DNA of 64,000 bases from PSRI01 sp041484195 (GTDB taxonomy: Bacteria > Bacteroidota > Bacteroidia > Chitinophagales > Chitinophagaceae), in the NCBI GenBank assembly GCA_041484195.1, contig JBGPHC010000015.1, positions 1 through 64,000 of the forward strand, read 5' to 3'. The notes below the pieces were generated by a model, which was not told the DNA's origin, made no database searches, and worked only from the letters and a program-made list of their open reading frames with translations. How positions within the stretch are numbered: position 1 is the first letter of the stretch; each line of letters opens with the position of its first letter. Shown here piece after piece: positions 35,539 through 44,714 of this stretch. Both the position numbers and the translations under genes were made by a program.

Positions 35539-37269
35539 ATGGATGCGAAAATCCATGAAAGAGTGAATTCATGGTTGAATGGTTCGTTTGACGAGTCCAC
35601 CAAAACAGAAATAAGAAAAATGCAGGCGCTGAACCCCGATGAACTGGCAGACGCATTTTATCGCAACCTTGAATTCGGAACCGGTGGCTTGCGCGGTATC
35701 ATGGGTGCGGGTACCAACAGGATCAATAAATATACTATTGGAATGGCTACTCAGGGATATGCCAACTACCTCAGGGAGACCTATCCCGGAGGGGAAATAA
35801 GGGTATGCATTGCGCATGACAGCAGGAATAATAGTCGCCTTTTCGCCGAGATCACCGCCAGCGTCATGGCCGCGAATGGGATCAAGGTTTTTTTATTTGA
35901 GTCCTTACGCCCCACGCCGGAATTGTCTTTTTCAATCCGGCAATTGGGCTGCCAGGGTGGAGTAGTGTGCACTGCTTCGCACAATCCCAAGGAATACAAT
36001 GGCTATAAAGCATACTGGAATGACGGAGGACAATTGGTGCCACCTCATGATGGAAATGTTATCAAGGAAGTGGATAAGATTGGTTCCATTGATAAAGTAA
36101 AATGGACGGGCGGGGAAAAGAACATCACCATCATTGGTAAAGAAATGGATGAAGCCTATATAGCGATGGTGAAAAGCCTCAGCATTTATCCCGAAGTGAT
36201 TGCAAGGCAGCATGGGCTCAGAATCGTTTATACCCCAATCCACGGCAGTGGCATCATGCTGGTGCCGGAAGTGCTGAAGCAATTTGGCTTTACTAATGTG
36301 TCTATCGTTGAGGAGCAGGCGAAGCCGGATGGAAATTTTCCAACCGTTGTTTATCCAAATCCTGAAGAAAGCGAAGCCATGAGCTTAGGGCTTAAGAAAG
36401 CCAGGGCAATCCAGGCAGATATCCTGCTGGGTACAGATCCGGACGGAGACCGCGTTGGCATAGGAATCAAAGATAACCATGATGAATGGGTGCTCATGAA
36501 CGGGAATCAGACCGCCGTTTTGGCCTTTAACTATATGATAGAGGGGCGAAAGGCCAAGGGCATTGCCAAACCAAACGATATGGTGGTAAAAACCATCGTA
36601 ACGACCGATTTGATAGATAGGATTGCCCGGGAAAATGGAATCAAATGTTATAACGTGCTTACGGGATTCAAATGGATAGCCGAACTTATTAAGGGAAAAG
36701 AAACGACTGAAAACTATGTGATAGGAGGGGAAGAAAGTTATGGGTTGATGATCGGTTCCAAGCTGAGGGATAAAGATGCCGTCAGCGCAGTGGCCATACT
36801 TTGTGAAATGGCGGCCTTCGAAAAAGATAAGGGAAAAAGTCTTTTCGAAAAATTATTGGAATTATATGTGCGATATGGATATTTCAAAGAAAGTCTCATT
36901 TCCATCACCAGGAAGGGAATGAAGGGACAGGAGGAGATCGCAAACATGATGCAGGAATACCGGGACCATCCTCCCAAATCCATAAACAATTCCGAAGTTG
37001 TGCAAATGCTGGACTATGAAAGCAAAAAAGGCAAGAACCTCAGGGATGGCAGCGAATGGAAAATCATGTTGCCAAAATCCAATGTGCTGCAATTTATTCT
37101 GGCCGACGGCAGCAAGATTTCCGCCAGGCCTTCCGGTACGGAACCCAAGATTAAATTTTATTTCAGTGTGAATGGCACGCTTACAAATATTGACGAATAC
37201 GAAAAGGTTAAGGGGATCATGGATGCGAGGATCAAGGGAATCATTGAGGATATGCAATTGCAAAAATAA
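35539..37269 (+). CDS. Phospho-sugar mutase (phosphoglucomutase/phosphomannomutase)
   Basis: This 576-residue protein has the four domains of the alpha-D-phosphohexomutase family: the active-site phosphoserine Ser 147 in TASHNPKEYNG, the metal loop GTDPDGDRVG near residue 305, the sugar loop GGEESYG near residue 400, and the phosphate-binding loop RPSGTEPKIKFYF near residue 535. It interconverts 1- and 6-phosphates of glucose or mannose, feeding glycan and nucleotide-sugar synthesis. Length and sequence fit the PGM2-like group common in Bacteroidetes. Confidence 0.95.
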   Translation: MDAKIHERVNSWLNGSFDESTKTEIRKMQALNPDELADAFYRNLEFGTGGLRGIMGAGTNRINKYTIGMATQGYANYLRETYPGGEIRVCIAHDSRNNSRLFAEITASVMAANGIKVFLFESLRPTPELSFSIRQLGCQGGVVCTASHNPKEYNGYKAYWNDGGQLVPPHDGNVIKEVDKIGSIDKVKWTGGEKNITIIGKEMDEAYIAMVKSLSIYPEVIARQHGLRIVYTPIHGSGIMLVPEVLKQFGFTNVSIVEEQAKPDGNFPTVVYPNPEESEAMSLGLKKARAIQADILLGTDPDGDRVGIGIKDNHDEWVLMNGNQTAVLAFNYMIEGRKAKGIAKPNDMVVKTIVTTDLIDRIARENGIKCYNVLTGFKWIAELIKGKETTENYVIGGEESYGLMIGSKLRDKDAVSAVAILCEMAAFEKDKGKSLFEKLLELYVRYGYFKESLISITRKGMKGQEEIANMMQEYRDHPPKSINNSEVVQMLDYESKKGKNLRDGSEWKIMLPKSNVLQFILADGSKISARPSGTEPKIKFYFSVNGTLTNIDEYEKVKGIMDARIKGIIEDMQLQK

Positions 37270-37297
37270 TATGGCATGACAAGAGTCTAAAGACAAA

Positions 37298-37319
37298 GCG
37301 TCCCTCAATTGTGGGACGC
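37298..37319 (+). terminator. Weak terminator-like hairpin after the mutase gene
   Basis: Stem GCGTCCC (37298-37304) with GGGACGC (37313-37319), 29 bases after the stop. No T-run follows, so it could merely be an mRNA-stabilising hairpin. Confidence 0.4.
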
Positions 37320-37460
37320 CCTTGAACCTCTCATAAGTTAGCTATTAATTCAATTGCACCTGAAGTGAAGTTCATTTTATACCTGCATCCAAGATAAAGC
37401 TTCACTTGTTAAGGAAATCTCAATTCACAGATCGTTCGATTGTTTATCTTATAAGCGTAA

Positions 37461-38123
37461 ATGAGAAAATTCGAAGATACATACCGGCACAAAGGGCTCA
37501 GAAGACAATTGGTAAATTCACTCCGACGCAAAGGCATATCAGATGAAAGGGTGCTCGATGCCGTCGGCAAAATTCCCAGGCATTTCTTCATGGATTCCGC
37601 ACTGGATAAGATTGCTTATGAAGACCGGGCCTTCCCGATTGGCGAAGGACAAACGATATCCCAACCCTATACTGTTGCCTACCAGACTCAGCTCTTGGAA
37701 GTAAAACCCTTTGAAAAAGTGCTGGAAATAGGTACCGGCAGCGGATACCAGGCCTGCGTGTTGGCGGAAATGGGAGCCTGGGTCTATACTATTGAAAGGC
37801 AAAAGAAATTATTCGACCACAATAAGAAATTCTTCTATTTTTCAAAATATCCCAACCTCAAATGTTTTTATGGCGATGGATTTGAGGGTCTGCCAACATA
37901 TGCGCCGTTTGACAAAGTGATCGTGACCGCGGCCGCACCCACTATACCTCAAAAATTACTTGACCAAATGAAGACAGGAGGGAAAATGGTCATTCCGGTT
38001 GATGAAGGATCATTGCAAAGAATGCTGCGCCTCACCAGGAATGCTGATGGCAGTGCCGAAGAAGAAAAATTTGAATTGTTTTCCTTTGTTCCAATGTTGG
38101 GTGGAAAAACAAACGGCATGTAA
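37461..38123 (+). CDS. pcm: Protein-L-isoaspartate O-methyltransferase
   Basis: This 220-residue protein shows PCMT sequence: RHFFMDSALDKIAYEDRAFPIGEGQTISQPY, the SAM site VLEIGTGSGYQACVLAEMG, and VIVTAAAPTIPQKLLDQMK. It methylates isoaspartyl residues in damaged proteins and so starts their repair. A single gene; the family length is normal. Confidence 0.95.
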   Translation: MRKFEDTYRHKGLRRQLVNSLRRKGISDERVLDAVGKIPRHFFMDSALDKIAYEDRAFPIGEGQTISQPYTVAYQTQLLEVKPFEKVLEIGTGSGYQACVLAEMGAWVYTIERQKKLFDHNKKFFYFSKYPNLKCFYGDGFEGLPTYAPFDKVIVTAAAPTIPQKLLDQMKTGGKMVIPVDEGSLQRMLRLTRNADGSAEEEKFELFSFVPMLGGKTNGM

Positions 38124-38264
38124 CGCAGGCCATGGGCCCTAAATGTTTTTTGGAAAATTGTTCCTGCCGGAAAGCTCTTGAAGGATATCTCCATAAAGAC
38201 CATTGCACGAGCTCAATCCTTCTTATTACTTATTTAGATTCTTTTCCGGCAGGAATGCAACTTT

Positions 38265-40910
38265 CTATTGCTGCTGCATTTGTATTCCTTCCTGCGCTCC
38301 TTCATTGCCGCTCCGGTTATTCTTGCGCTTAAACAACGACACATCAAACTTGCCGAACCGGTACGCGAAATTCAGGCGGAACACCTGCCAATCCCTTCTC
38401 CTGGAATAATCCTGCAGAAAGAAACTGTTTTCTGAATGAATATCGTACACACGGGTCTTGAAGATGTCATTGACAGAGAGAGTCAGTGAGGCCTTCTTGT
38501 CTTTCAGGAAATCCTTCTTAACGGCCATGTCCACACTATAACTTGGATTGATATAGCCCTGTGAAGCGCTGGAGGAGCCACCGAAAAATCCACCACCGCC
38601 TCTGCCACCGCCACTCGAAGGTGGCGCGATGGTCCTGGACTGATAGTCTCCTGAAAGCTGTATGGTAAAATTGGAAGGAAGCTTGAAATTGAAATTCATC
38701 TTTCCAAAGAATGCCCATCGGTCATTAATGCCCAGGGTTGAATCCAGGCCGCTGTTGTCAATCCTTGCATTATAGAAATTCAGGTTGGTGGTAATATCCA
38801 GCCATTTGCCTATCGGATTCTTGGAAGTCAGTTCCAATCCGTATGACCTGCTTGAATTGGCATTAATGAAGGAACTCACAATCGCCGAATCCAGTTTCCC
38901 GTCTGGAAGTGGTACATCCTGCCGGCTCTGGTACCGGGTAATCAGGTGATTGGTCTGTTTGAAATATACAGAACCGAGTATGCTGTGTCCCCCCGAGAAT
39001 GCCTTACTATAATTCATTTCAAATGAATTGGTGAATTCCGGCTTGAGGTTTGGATTACCCACGCTGATATTCAAAAGATCTGAAACGTCATAATAAGGGA
39101 TCAGTTGCCAGAAATTCGGACGGTTGATGCGGCGTGAATAGTTCACCTGGATATCCTGGCCCCCTCCTAAATTCTTGGTGAGAAATACACTCGGGAAAAG
39201 CTCAAACGGATAATTGTTATCAAATACCTGCCCGGTGCTGATGAGGTTTCCCCGGTATTTGGAGCTTTCAATTCTCAAGCCAAGCTGGTAGGTGAATGGA
39301 TTGGTCTTCCCAACTGAATTGGAATAAGTAGTATAAGCTGCATATACATCGTCATTGAACTTATAGTTCGAACTTATGGAGGGCAGTTCCTTATATTCAT
39401 TGGTCGCATAATCATAAGTCAGATTTGTGTTGATGTTCTTATTATCCCTGATGCTGGCTCTCAGACCTGCTTCCAGTTTTCCTGTTTTTCCCCAGGGACT
39501 CGCATAGTCGGTTTGAATGGTAGTTGAACTACTTGAACCCGAAGATTGAAGTACCTGCAATGAGGGACTGCCATCTGGTGTTTGATCAGGAAAATAATTC
39601 TGGGTGGAATAGTCACCTGACCCTGAATTAGTACTCCTGTTGTAATTAACGTCAGCGGTCAATTCCCTGCCTGCCTTTGGAAAAAGATGCTTGTAACCAA
39701 TAGCGGGACCAATATTCTTAAAACTTCTTTTGTTGGTCGTAATCCTTTTGGCGTCGGATGTGGTGACAGGATTTCCCAACGTGTCAATATGAATCAGGTC
39801 CGTTTGATCTGAATTGAACTGACCATTCGGGATAGAAGTAGAAATAGTGACCGTGTTGCGGATGTCCATCAGGTAATCAATGCCAACCCGTCCAAAAATA
39901 AATCCCCCAGTAGAAAGTGAGTTTGTCTGTTGGTTCAGGATATTGTTGGGCTGACCAGTAAAATAATTTTCCCTGTATGTGGAGCCGATGCTCTTACTTT
40001 TGCGGCCGCGATAATTGATGCTGGCAAAGAAATTAACCTTCCCCTGCTTTACGTTAAAGTCGGCCCCCAGGTTCAATTTTCCATATTTGTCAATCCCGGC
40101 TCTGATATTTCCATTGTAGCCGGCTTTGCGATTCTTCTTTAAAACGATATTCAGGATTCCTGCTGTGCCACCGGATGCGTCAAATTTGGCCGAAGGATTC
40201 GTGATGATTTCAACACTCTCTATTGCGTCGGCCGGAATCTGGTCCAGCGTAAGAGTGGTGGGTCTGCCATCTACAAAAATCGTAGGAGGAGCATTGCGCA
40301 GGGTCACATTCCCGTCTATATCTACATTTACGCCCGGAACATTTTTCATTAATTCAGAGGCGGTCTGACCAGTAGTAACGATATTCTTGTCTACATTGAA
40401 TATTTTCCTGTCAACCCCCATCTGGAATATGGGCTTTGAAGCCACAATCTTCACTTCCGACAATTCCTGCACATCAATATTGATCTTGATATTTCCCAGG
40501 TCCTTGTCCAGATTATTCAGCATCTGGCTAAAATCCCCAGCCTTGGGAGGCTTTAAATCAAACTGAACTTTTTCTTCATATGACAGGTAGCCGATGGCCG
40601 TGATCTTTAATTTGAACTGGCCCATTGCAGGCAGATTCTCCAGGCTGAATTCGCCTTTTGGAGTAGTGAGTTGTCCTGCAATGATCACATCCTTAAGTGT
40701 CTTTGAAACCGAGTCAAATTTGTTCTGAATGAGCTGTACGGAAGCAGCATCAACTCCCTTATTGGTTTTGCCATCCACCACTTTTCCATAGAAATGACCA
40801 ATATTCATTTGGCCACCCCTGCCACCTGGACGGTTCCCGCCCGGTGGAATCTGCGCTAAAACGGGAAATGAAATCATGCAATAAAAAAGTACCGGTAAAA
40901 TCTTCTTCAT
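38265..40910 (-). CDS. Outer-membrane beta-barrel protein with carboxypeptidase-like and plug domains (TonB-receptor-like)
   Basis: This 881-residue protein has a signal peptide ending PVLAQ and a Gly/Pro/Arg-rich linker. A carboxypeptidase-regulatory beta-sandwich comes next (about 40-130, GKVVDGKTNKGVDAASVQLI), then a plug-like domain (about 185-260, SELMKNVPGVNVDIDGNVTLR and SVEIITNPSAKFDASGGTAGILNIVLKK). The rest is an OMP_b-brl_3 barrel, ending in strands to about residue 865. These proteins resemble TonB-dependent receptors but usually stand alone without SusD. The substrate is unknown. The C-terminal tail is Gln-rich. Confidence 0.88.
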   Translation of the reverse strand: MKKILPVLFYCMISFPVLAQIPPGGNRPGGRGGQMNIGHFYGKVVDGKTNKGVDAASVQLIQNKFDSVSKTLKDVIIAGQLTTPKGEFSLENLPAMGQFKLKITAIGYLSYEEKVQFDLKPPKAGDFSQMLNNLDKDLGNIKINIDVQELSEVKIVASKPIFQMGVDRKIFNVDKNIVTTGQTASELMKNVPGVNVDIDGNVTLRNAPPTIFVDGRPTTLTLDQIPADAIESVEIITNPSAKFDASGGTAGILNIVLKKNRKAGYNGNIRAGIDKYGKLNLGADFNVKQGKVNFFASINYRGRKSKSIGSTYRENYFTGQPNNILNQQTNSLSTGGFIFGRVGIDYLMDIRNTVTISTSIPNGQFNSDQTDLIHIDTLGNPVTTSDAKRITTNKRSFKNIGPAIGYKHLFPKAGRELTADVNYNRSTNSGSGDYSTQNYFPDQTPDGSPSLQVLQSSGSSSSTTIQTDYASPWGKTGKLEAGLRASIRDNKNINTNLTYDYATNEYKELPSISSNYKFNDDVYAAYTTYSNSVGKTNPFTYQLGLRIESSKYRGNLISTGQVFDNNYPFELFPSVFLTKNLGGGQDIQVNYSRRINRPNFWQLIPYYDVSDLLNISVGNPNLKPEFTNSFEMNYSKAFSGGHSILGSVYFKQTNHLITRYQSRQDVPLPDGKLDSAIVSSFINANSSRSYGLELTSKNPIGKWLDITTNLNFYNARIDNSGLDSTLGINDRWAFFGKMNFNFKLPSNFTIQLSGDYQSRTIAPPSSGGGRGGGGFFGGSSSASQGYINPSYSVDMAVKKDFLKDKKASLTLSVNDIFKTRVYDIHSENSFFLQDYSRRRDWQVFRLNFAYRFGKFDVSLFKRKNNRSGNEGAQEGIQMQQQ

Positions 40911-41296
40911 AATCTAATATTTATCTCCTGAGCTTTTATCTTATTCCAGACCCTGAAAGTCGCTACCAGGGCTCATTTCATGTGGTTTCTTCCACCAGGA
41001 ATTTGTTTTCGGCCTCAAAATTCCCTCAAATCCGTGACCATCGTCCTTTATTATGTACCAACGGCATCAATGAACTTTGAATGGAAAAGATTGGAGTCAA
41101 AACGTTAATGAATGTTAACTGAAAATGGAAATAGAAAAACAGTTGATGGCACTTACTAAATAACCTGGTCCGGCATCAGAAAGTTCAGGCAAAACGCAAT
41201 TTTCTATTTCAATTCGAGACCTGTGGAACGCCAAATCCGCACAAATTCGATTTTGGGCGAACGCGAATTTCATATAATTTTGCCTCATTACAAAAT
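40911..41296. other. Intergenic region between the outer-membrane barrel gene and tRNA-His
   Basis: This 386-base stretch contains the divergent control sequences for the barrel gene and, at its right end, the tRNA-His promoter (41252-41282). I see no other feature and no open frame of note. Confidence 0.6.
41252..41282 (+). promoter_or_regulatory. Bacteroidetes-type promoter of tRNA-His
   Basis: TTTG at 41252-41255, exactly 19 bases, then TAATTTTG at 41275-41282. This is a full match to the TTTG-N19-TAnnTTTG consensus. The tRNA begins 15 bases after the -7 box. Confidence 0.8.
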
Positions 41297-41371
41297 GGTG
41301 GCTATAGCTCAGCTGGTTAGAGCATCAGATTGTGGTTCTGAGGGTCGTGGGTTCGAGCCCCATTAGCCACC
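41297..41371 (+). tRNA. tRNA-His(GTG)
   Basis: The acceptor stem is GTGGCTA/TAGCCAC, with the extra encoded G at -1 (41297) facing C73, as is typical for tRNA-His. The anticodon stem CAGA/TCTG has loop with anticodon GTG (histidine). The D-arm is GCTCAGCTGGTTAGAGC and the T-arm CGTGGG-TTCGAGC-CCCA. It has its own promoter and terminator. Confidence 0.97.
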
Positions 41372-41389
41372 CAATCGAAAAAAATCCTC

Positions 41390-41423
41390 GCAAAAAGGCC
41401 CTAAACAGATCCGGCCTTTTTGC
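41390..41423 (+). terminator. Terminator of tRNA-His
   Basis: A perfect 11-base stem (GCAAAAAGGCC at 41390-41400 with GGCCTTTTTGC at 41413-41423) has a 12-base loop. The stem starts 19 bases after the tRNA. The T-run lies inside the 3' arm. Confidence 0.85.
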
Positions 41424-41604
41424 GGTAAAAGAAAAATTGACTCTGATTCGAAAAAAATCGGCAGCAGGTTCATAGGGAAGGCTATAATCAAGATCTAACC
41501 TGCTCCGCTTTCCCGGGTCAAGAGGTCTGTCCCCTTTTCCAAAACCTTAGTTAATTCGCTTCTTAATCAACAACATTGGTGTATTATTTCCGTTATTTTT
41601 GGGT

Positions 41605-43764
41605 ATGCAAAAAGTGATAAAGGCTATGTTTACAAAAAAATCTTTACCAGTAATCCTGGTGATTCTTATTGCCGGGATTTTTATAGCGTTCCAAACGCAT
41701 GGCTCAGGTAATCCTCCCACCAAATATGAAAAGATCCTGCGCGAAGTGGGACAGATGCTGGAACAAGGCCATTACAGCCCGAAAAAGATTGATGACAATT
41801 TTTCCAGGGAAATATTTCAGAAATATGCAGAAGCATTGGATCCGGAAAAGATGACCATGCTTCAGTCGGACTTCAAGGAATTACAAATCTTTGAATCTGT
41901 CATTGACGATGAAATTCACGGAGCATCAATTAAATACTTTCCCGCCATTAATTCTATTTACGAAAAGAGATTTATAGAGGCAATTGCAATCTATAAAGAT
42001 GTCTTGTCACACCCATTCGATTTTTCCGTAGATGAATCAGTTGTCTTGGATAAAGACAAATTGGATTATCCGGCAAACGAGACCGACAGAAAAGAAAGAT
42101 GGAGAAAGAAACTCAAATATCTCGCGCTGCAGCGTTATTCAGATTTTTTGGACGATAGAGAAAAGAATAGAAAGAATCCCGGCTACATCGCAAAGTCGGA
42201 CACGGATCTCGAAAAGGAAGCCAGGCTAAAAGTGATGCAAGCAATGGACCGGGAATATGAAAGGCTAAAGAAAACTTTTACTGAAGAAGAGAGATTTAAT
42301 CTGCTGGTAAACACCATTACCAGTTCAATGGATCCACATACCACTTTTTTCCCTCCGGTGGAAAAAAGGTCTTTTGATGAATTTTTGAGCGGAAGGTTTT
42401 ACGGCATTGGCGCATCCCTTCGCATGGATGACGGGAATATAAAAATTGCCAGCATTATAACGGGCAGCCCTGCCTGGAAATCCGGACAGATACTCGTGGG
42501 TGATATAATTACCAAAGTGGGCCAGGGGAGTGAGGAACCACAGGATATCAGCGGCTTTGACGTTGAGGATGCGGTTAAGCTGATTCGTGGCGGTAAGGGC
42601 ACGGAAGTGAGGCTGACCCTGAAAAGGGCCGATGGAAGCACCAAGATAATTCCAATCATCCGGGCTGAAATAGTATTGGATGAAACCTTTGCCAGGAGTG
42701 CCATAGTCAACGAAGGCAGCCGGAAAATCGGGTATATTTCCCTGCCTGATTTCTATGCCGATTGGGAAAGGCCCAATGGCGCCAGAAGCGCTCAGGACGT
42801 TGCCAAAGAAGTGGAAAAACTCAAATCTCAAAAAGTAGATGGTATAGTTATTGATCTCCGCAATAATGGAGGAGGATCTCTTTACGATGTTATTCAAATG
42901 GTGGGACTGTTCATTCCTGAAGGCCCCGTAGTGCAGGTTAGAGACCGGGATGGAATACCGACCATTTTGAAAGACAGGGACAAGACGGTATTATATGACG
43001 GCCCGCTTGCAGTAATGGTGAATGAATTCAGCGCCTCCGCTTCCGAAATTTTCGCTGCCGCCATCCAGGACTATAAGAGAGGCATCATAATTGGCAGCAC
43101 CACTTATGGAAAAGGAACGGTACAAAGAAATATAGGACTGGACAATGTTGGTCAGGGAGCCCCGGTGGCAAGTAGTTCAGAAGATGTGGGCGCGGGACTG
43201 GGTACCATCAAACTGACCCTTCAGAAATTTTACCGTATCAACGGCGGCTCCACTCAACTGAGAGGTGTTACGCCCGATGTGATCATCCCGGACCGCTATG
43301 AATTGTTGAAATTTAGGGAAAGAGACAATCCCGACGCGCTCAAATGGGATGAGATTCAAAAAGTGAACTATACAGTCTGGAACAGCGAAATAAGCATTCC
43401 CTCTGCCAAATCAACTGAGGAGCAAAGAATTCAGAGCAATCAGAATTTCGGAGTGATCAAGAAGAATACAGAAATGCTTTCATCGCTCAATGATAAAGTG
43501 TATTCTCTGAATATTAAAAAATACAGGGAAGAACAGAAGCAGATCAGGGATATCATTAAACAGATTGACAGCGCCAGCAAACTGGAGAAAGCAATACCTG
43601 TTGAACTCCTTGCTCAAGACCTTGCGAAATATGAAGGCGATACAGCCAAACAGGAAAGACAGCAACAATGGCTGAAGAGCCTGAAAGCCGATATTTATTT
43701 GAATGAAAGCGTGAATGTGGTGAACGATATGATATCGCAGGCCTCAATGGCTAAATTGAACTAG
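41605..43764 (+). CDS. Carboxy-terminal-processing (tail-specific) protease, S41A family
   Basis: This 719-residue protein has an N-terminal membrane/signal segment (about 14-30) and a helical N-domain (about 45-230) as in Prc/Tsp. A PDZ domain follows (about 255-340, FYGIGASLRMDDGNIKIASIITGSPAWKSG). The protease domain has Ser in NEFSASASEIFAAAI and Lys in TTYGKGTVQ, which form the Ser-Lys dyad. The C-terminal helical domain is DUF3340-like. It trims or degrades proteins at their C-termini in the periplasm. I choose the ATG at 41605; a TTG at 41599 lies two codons upstream. Confidence 0.95.
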   Translation: MQKVIKAMFTKKSLPVILVILIAGIFIAFQTHGSGNPPTKYEKILREVGQMLEQGHYSPKKIDDNFSREIFQKYAEALDPEKMTMLQSDFKELQIFESVIDDEIHGASIKYFPAINSIYEKRFIEAIAIYKDVLSHPFDFSVDESVVLDKDKLDYPANETDRKERWRKKLKYLALQRYSDFLDDREKNRKNPGYIAKSDTDLEKEARLKVMQAMDREYERLKKTFTEEERFNLLVNTITSSMDPHTTFFPPVEKRSFDEFLSGRFYGIGASLRMDDGNIKIASIITGSPAWKSGQILVGDIITKVGQGSEEPQDISGFDVEDAVKLIRGGKGTEVRLTLKRADGSTKIIPIIRAEIVLDETFARSAIVNEGSRKIGYISLPDFYADWERPNGARSAQDVAKEVEKLKSQKVDGIVIDLRNNGGGSLYDVIQMVGLFIPEGPVVQVRDRDGIPTILKDRDKTVLYDGPLAVMVNEFSASASEIFAAAIQDYKRGIIIGSTTYGKGTVQRNIGLDNVGQGAPVASSSEDVGAGLGTIKLTLQKFYRINGGSTQLRGVTPDVIIPDRYELLKFRERDNPDALKWDEIQKVNYTVWNSEISIPSAKSTEEQRIQSNQNFGVIKKNTEMLSSLNDKVYSLNIKKYREEQKQIRDIIKQIDSASKLEKAIPVELLAQDLAKYEGDTAKQERQQQWLKSLKADIYLNESVNVVNDMISQASMAKLN

Positions 43765-43789
43765 TTTACCGAATATATTAAGGTGTTGG

Positions 43790-43818
43790 TGGCCCTCCGT
43801 GACGAGGGCCATTTTTTT
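43790..43818 (+). terminator. Intrinsic terminator after the tail-specific protease gene
   Basis: Perfect 8-base stem TGGCCCTC (43790-43797) with GAGGGCCA (43804-43811), a 6-base loop, then seven Ts (43812-43818). It lies 26 bases after the stop. Confidence 0.93.
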
Positions 43819-44052
43819 GAACAGTGTCTGTTAATCCTGCAAGATCTGTTTCACGTATTGGGTCAAAGAGGGTGGGAGGCCTTCGTGGTTTTCATGAAAT
43901 ATGAACAATCGGAAAAGCTATCCTGATCATGGATCCGGAAATGTTTAGGGCATATATGAATTCGAAAAATTGGAGTCCAGATAGGAAATCAGCTTCTGTT
44001 CAATATGGGTGAAAAGGATTCTCAGCAAGCGGAATGGTAGTGTCGCCCGCGC

Positions 44053-44568
44053 TTATACATTCAGGTATCTTTCGGTGAGTATCCTTTGATGATGCTTCCA
44101 GTGTCCAACAATAATGTATCCGAGGCTGAGGGTAGAAATCGGGTGGTTATTGGAGCTACCTTTTGCTTCCAGCATTTTTTGAGTAAAGCTGTTAAACAGA
44201 AGAATACTGGCCTTTCTCACAGCCGGGAATTCATCCCGTAATTCACGCAGGGTCCGGTGATCAACAGTAGCCTGTTGAGCATATTCATTTTCCTCAAATC
44301 CAGGCAGGTTTTGGCTTTCACCACGTGCAATACATAAGGCACGGTAACAGAAAATCCTTTCCGCGTCAATGCCATGCTGAATTAATTGCTTGATAGTCCA
44401 CTTCCCATCCGCATACGCGAAATCCGCCTTGCTTTGGGGAATTGAATCCAGGAATGATTCGACTAATGGTAGAGATTGCTGCAATGCCTCTTTGATATCA
44501 TTTTCCTTAACCAGAGAAATATAAGTTTCATAAAACGGAATATAGTCCGATTTTGATGGTCTTGCCAT
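44053..44568 (-). CDS. DinB-family four-helix protein
   Basis: This 171-residue protein is a helical DinB fold. Likely metal-binding His residues lie in QLIQHGIDAERIFCYRALCIARGE and GHWKHHQRILTERYL. I choose the ATG at 44568, which gives the family start (M-A-R-P-S-K-S-D-Y); the frame is open to 44685 but that extension is low in family character. DinB relatives include mycothiol- and bacillithiol-dependent enzymes; the role here is unknown. Confidence 0.85.
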   Translation of the reverse strand: MARPSKSDYIPFYETYISLVKENDIKEALQQSLPLVESFLDSIPQSKADFAYADGKWTIKQLIQHGIDAERIFCYRALCIARGESQNLPGFEENEYAQQATVDHRTLRELRDEFPAVRKASILLFNSFTQKMLEAKGSSNNHPISTLSLGYIIVGHWKHHQRILTERYLNV

Positions 44569-44714
44569 GGTTGAAAAGTTTCTTGAATCCTTTTTGAGTG
44601 ATGTCCGCACAGAGCGTGATGCTGCCAGTCTGCGGCCGGTTTCGGAACAAATCAGAATAAACGTTGGGCTTAGGAAAATCTGCAATAACTCGTCTTAACC
44701 CCAAATGGATATAA

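Noticed and set aside
41594..41601. TATTTTTG before the tail-specific protease gene as a -7 box
   Set aside because: It is only 3 bases from the ATG, which would place the transcript start inside the gene.
43847..43856. TGTTTCACGT, a perfect half of a parS site
   Set aside because: The second half is missing (the next bases are ATTGGG), so there is no palindrome.
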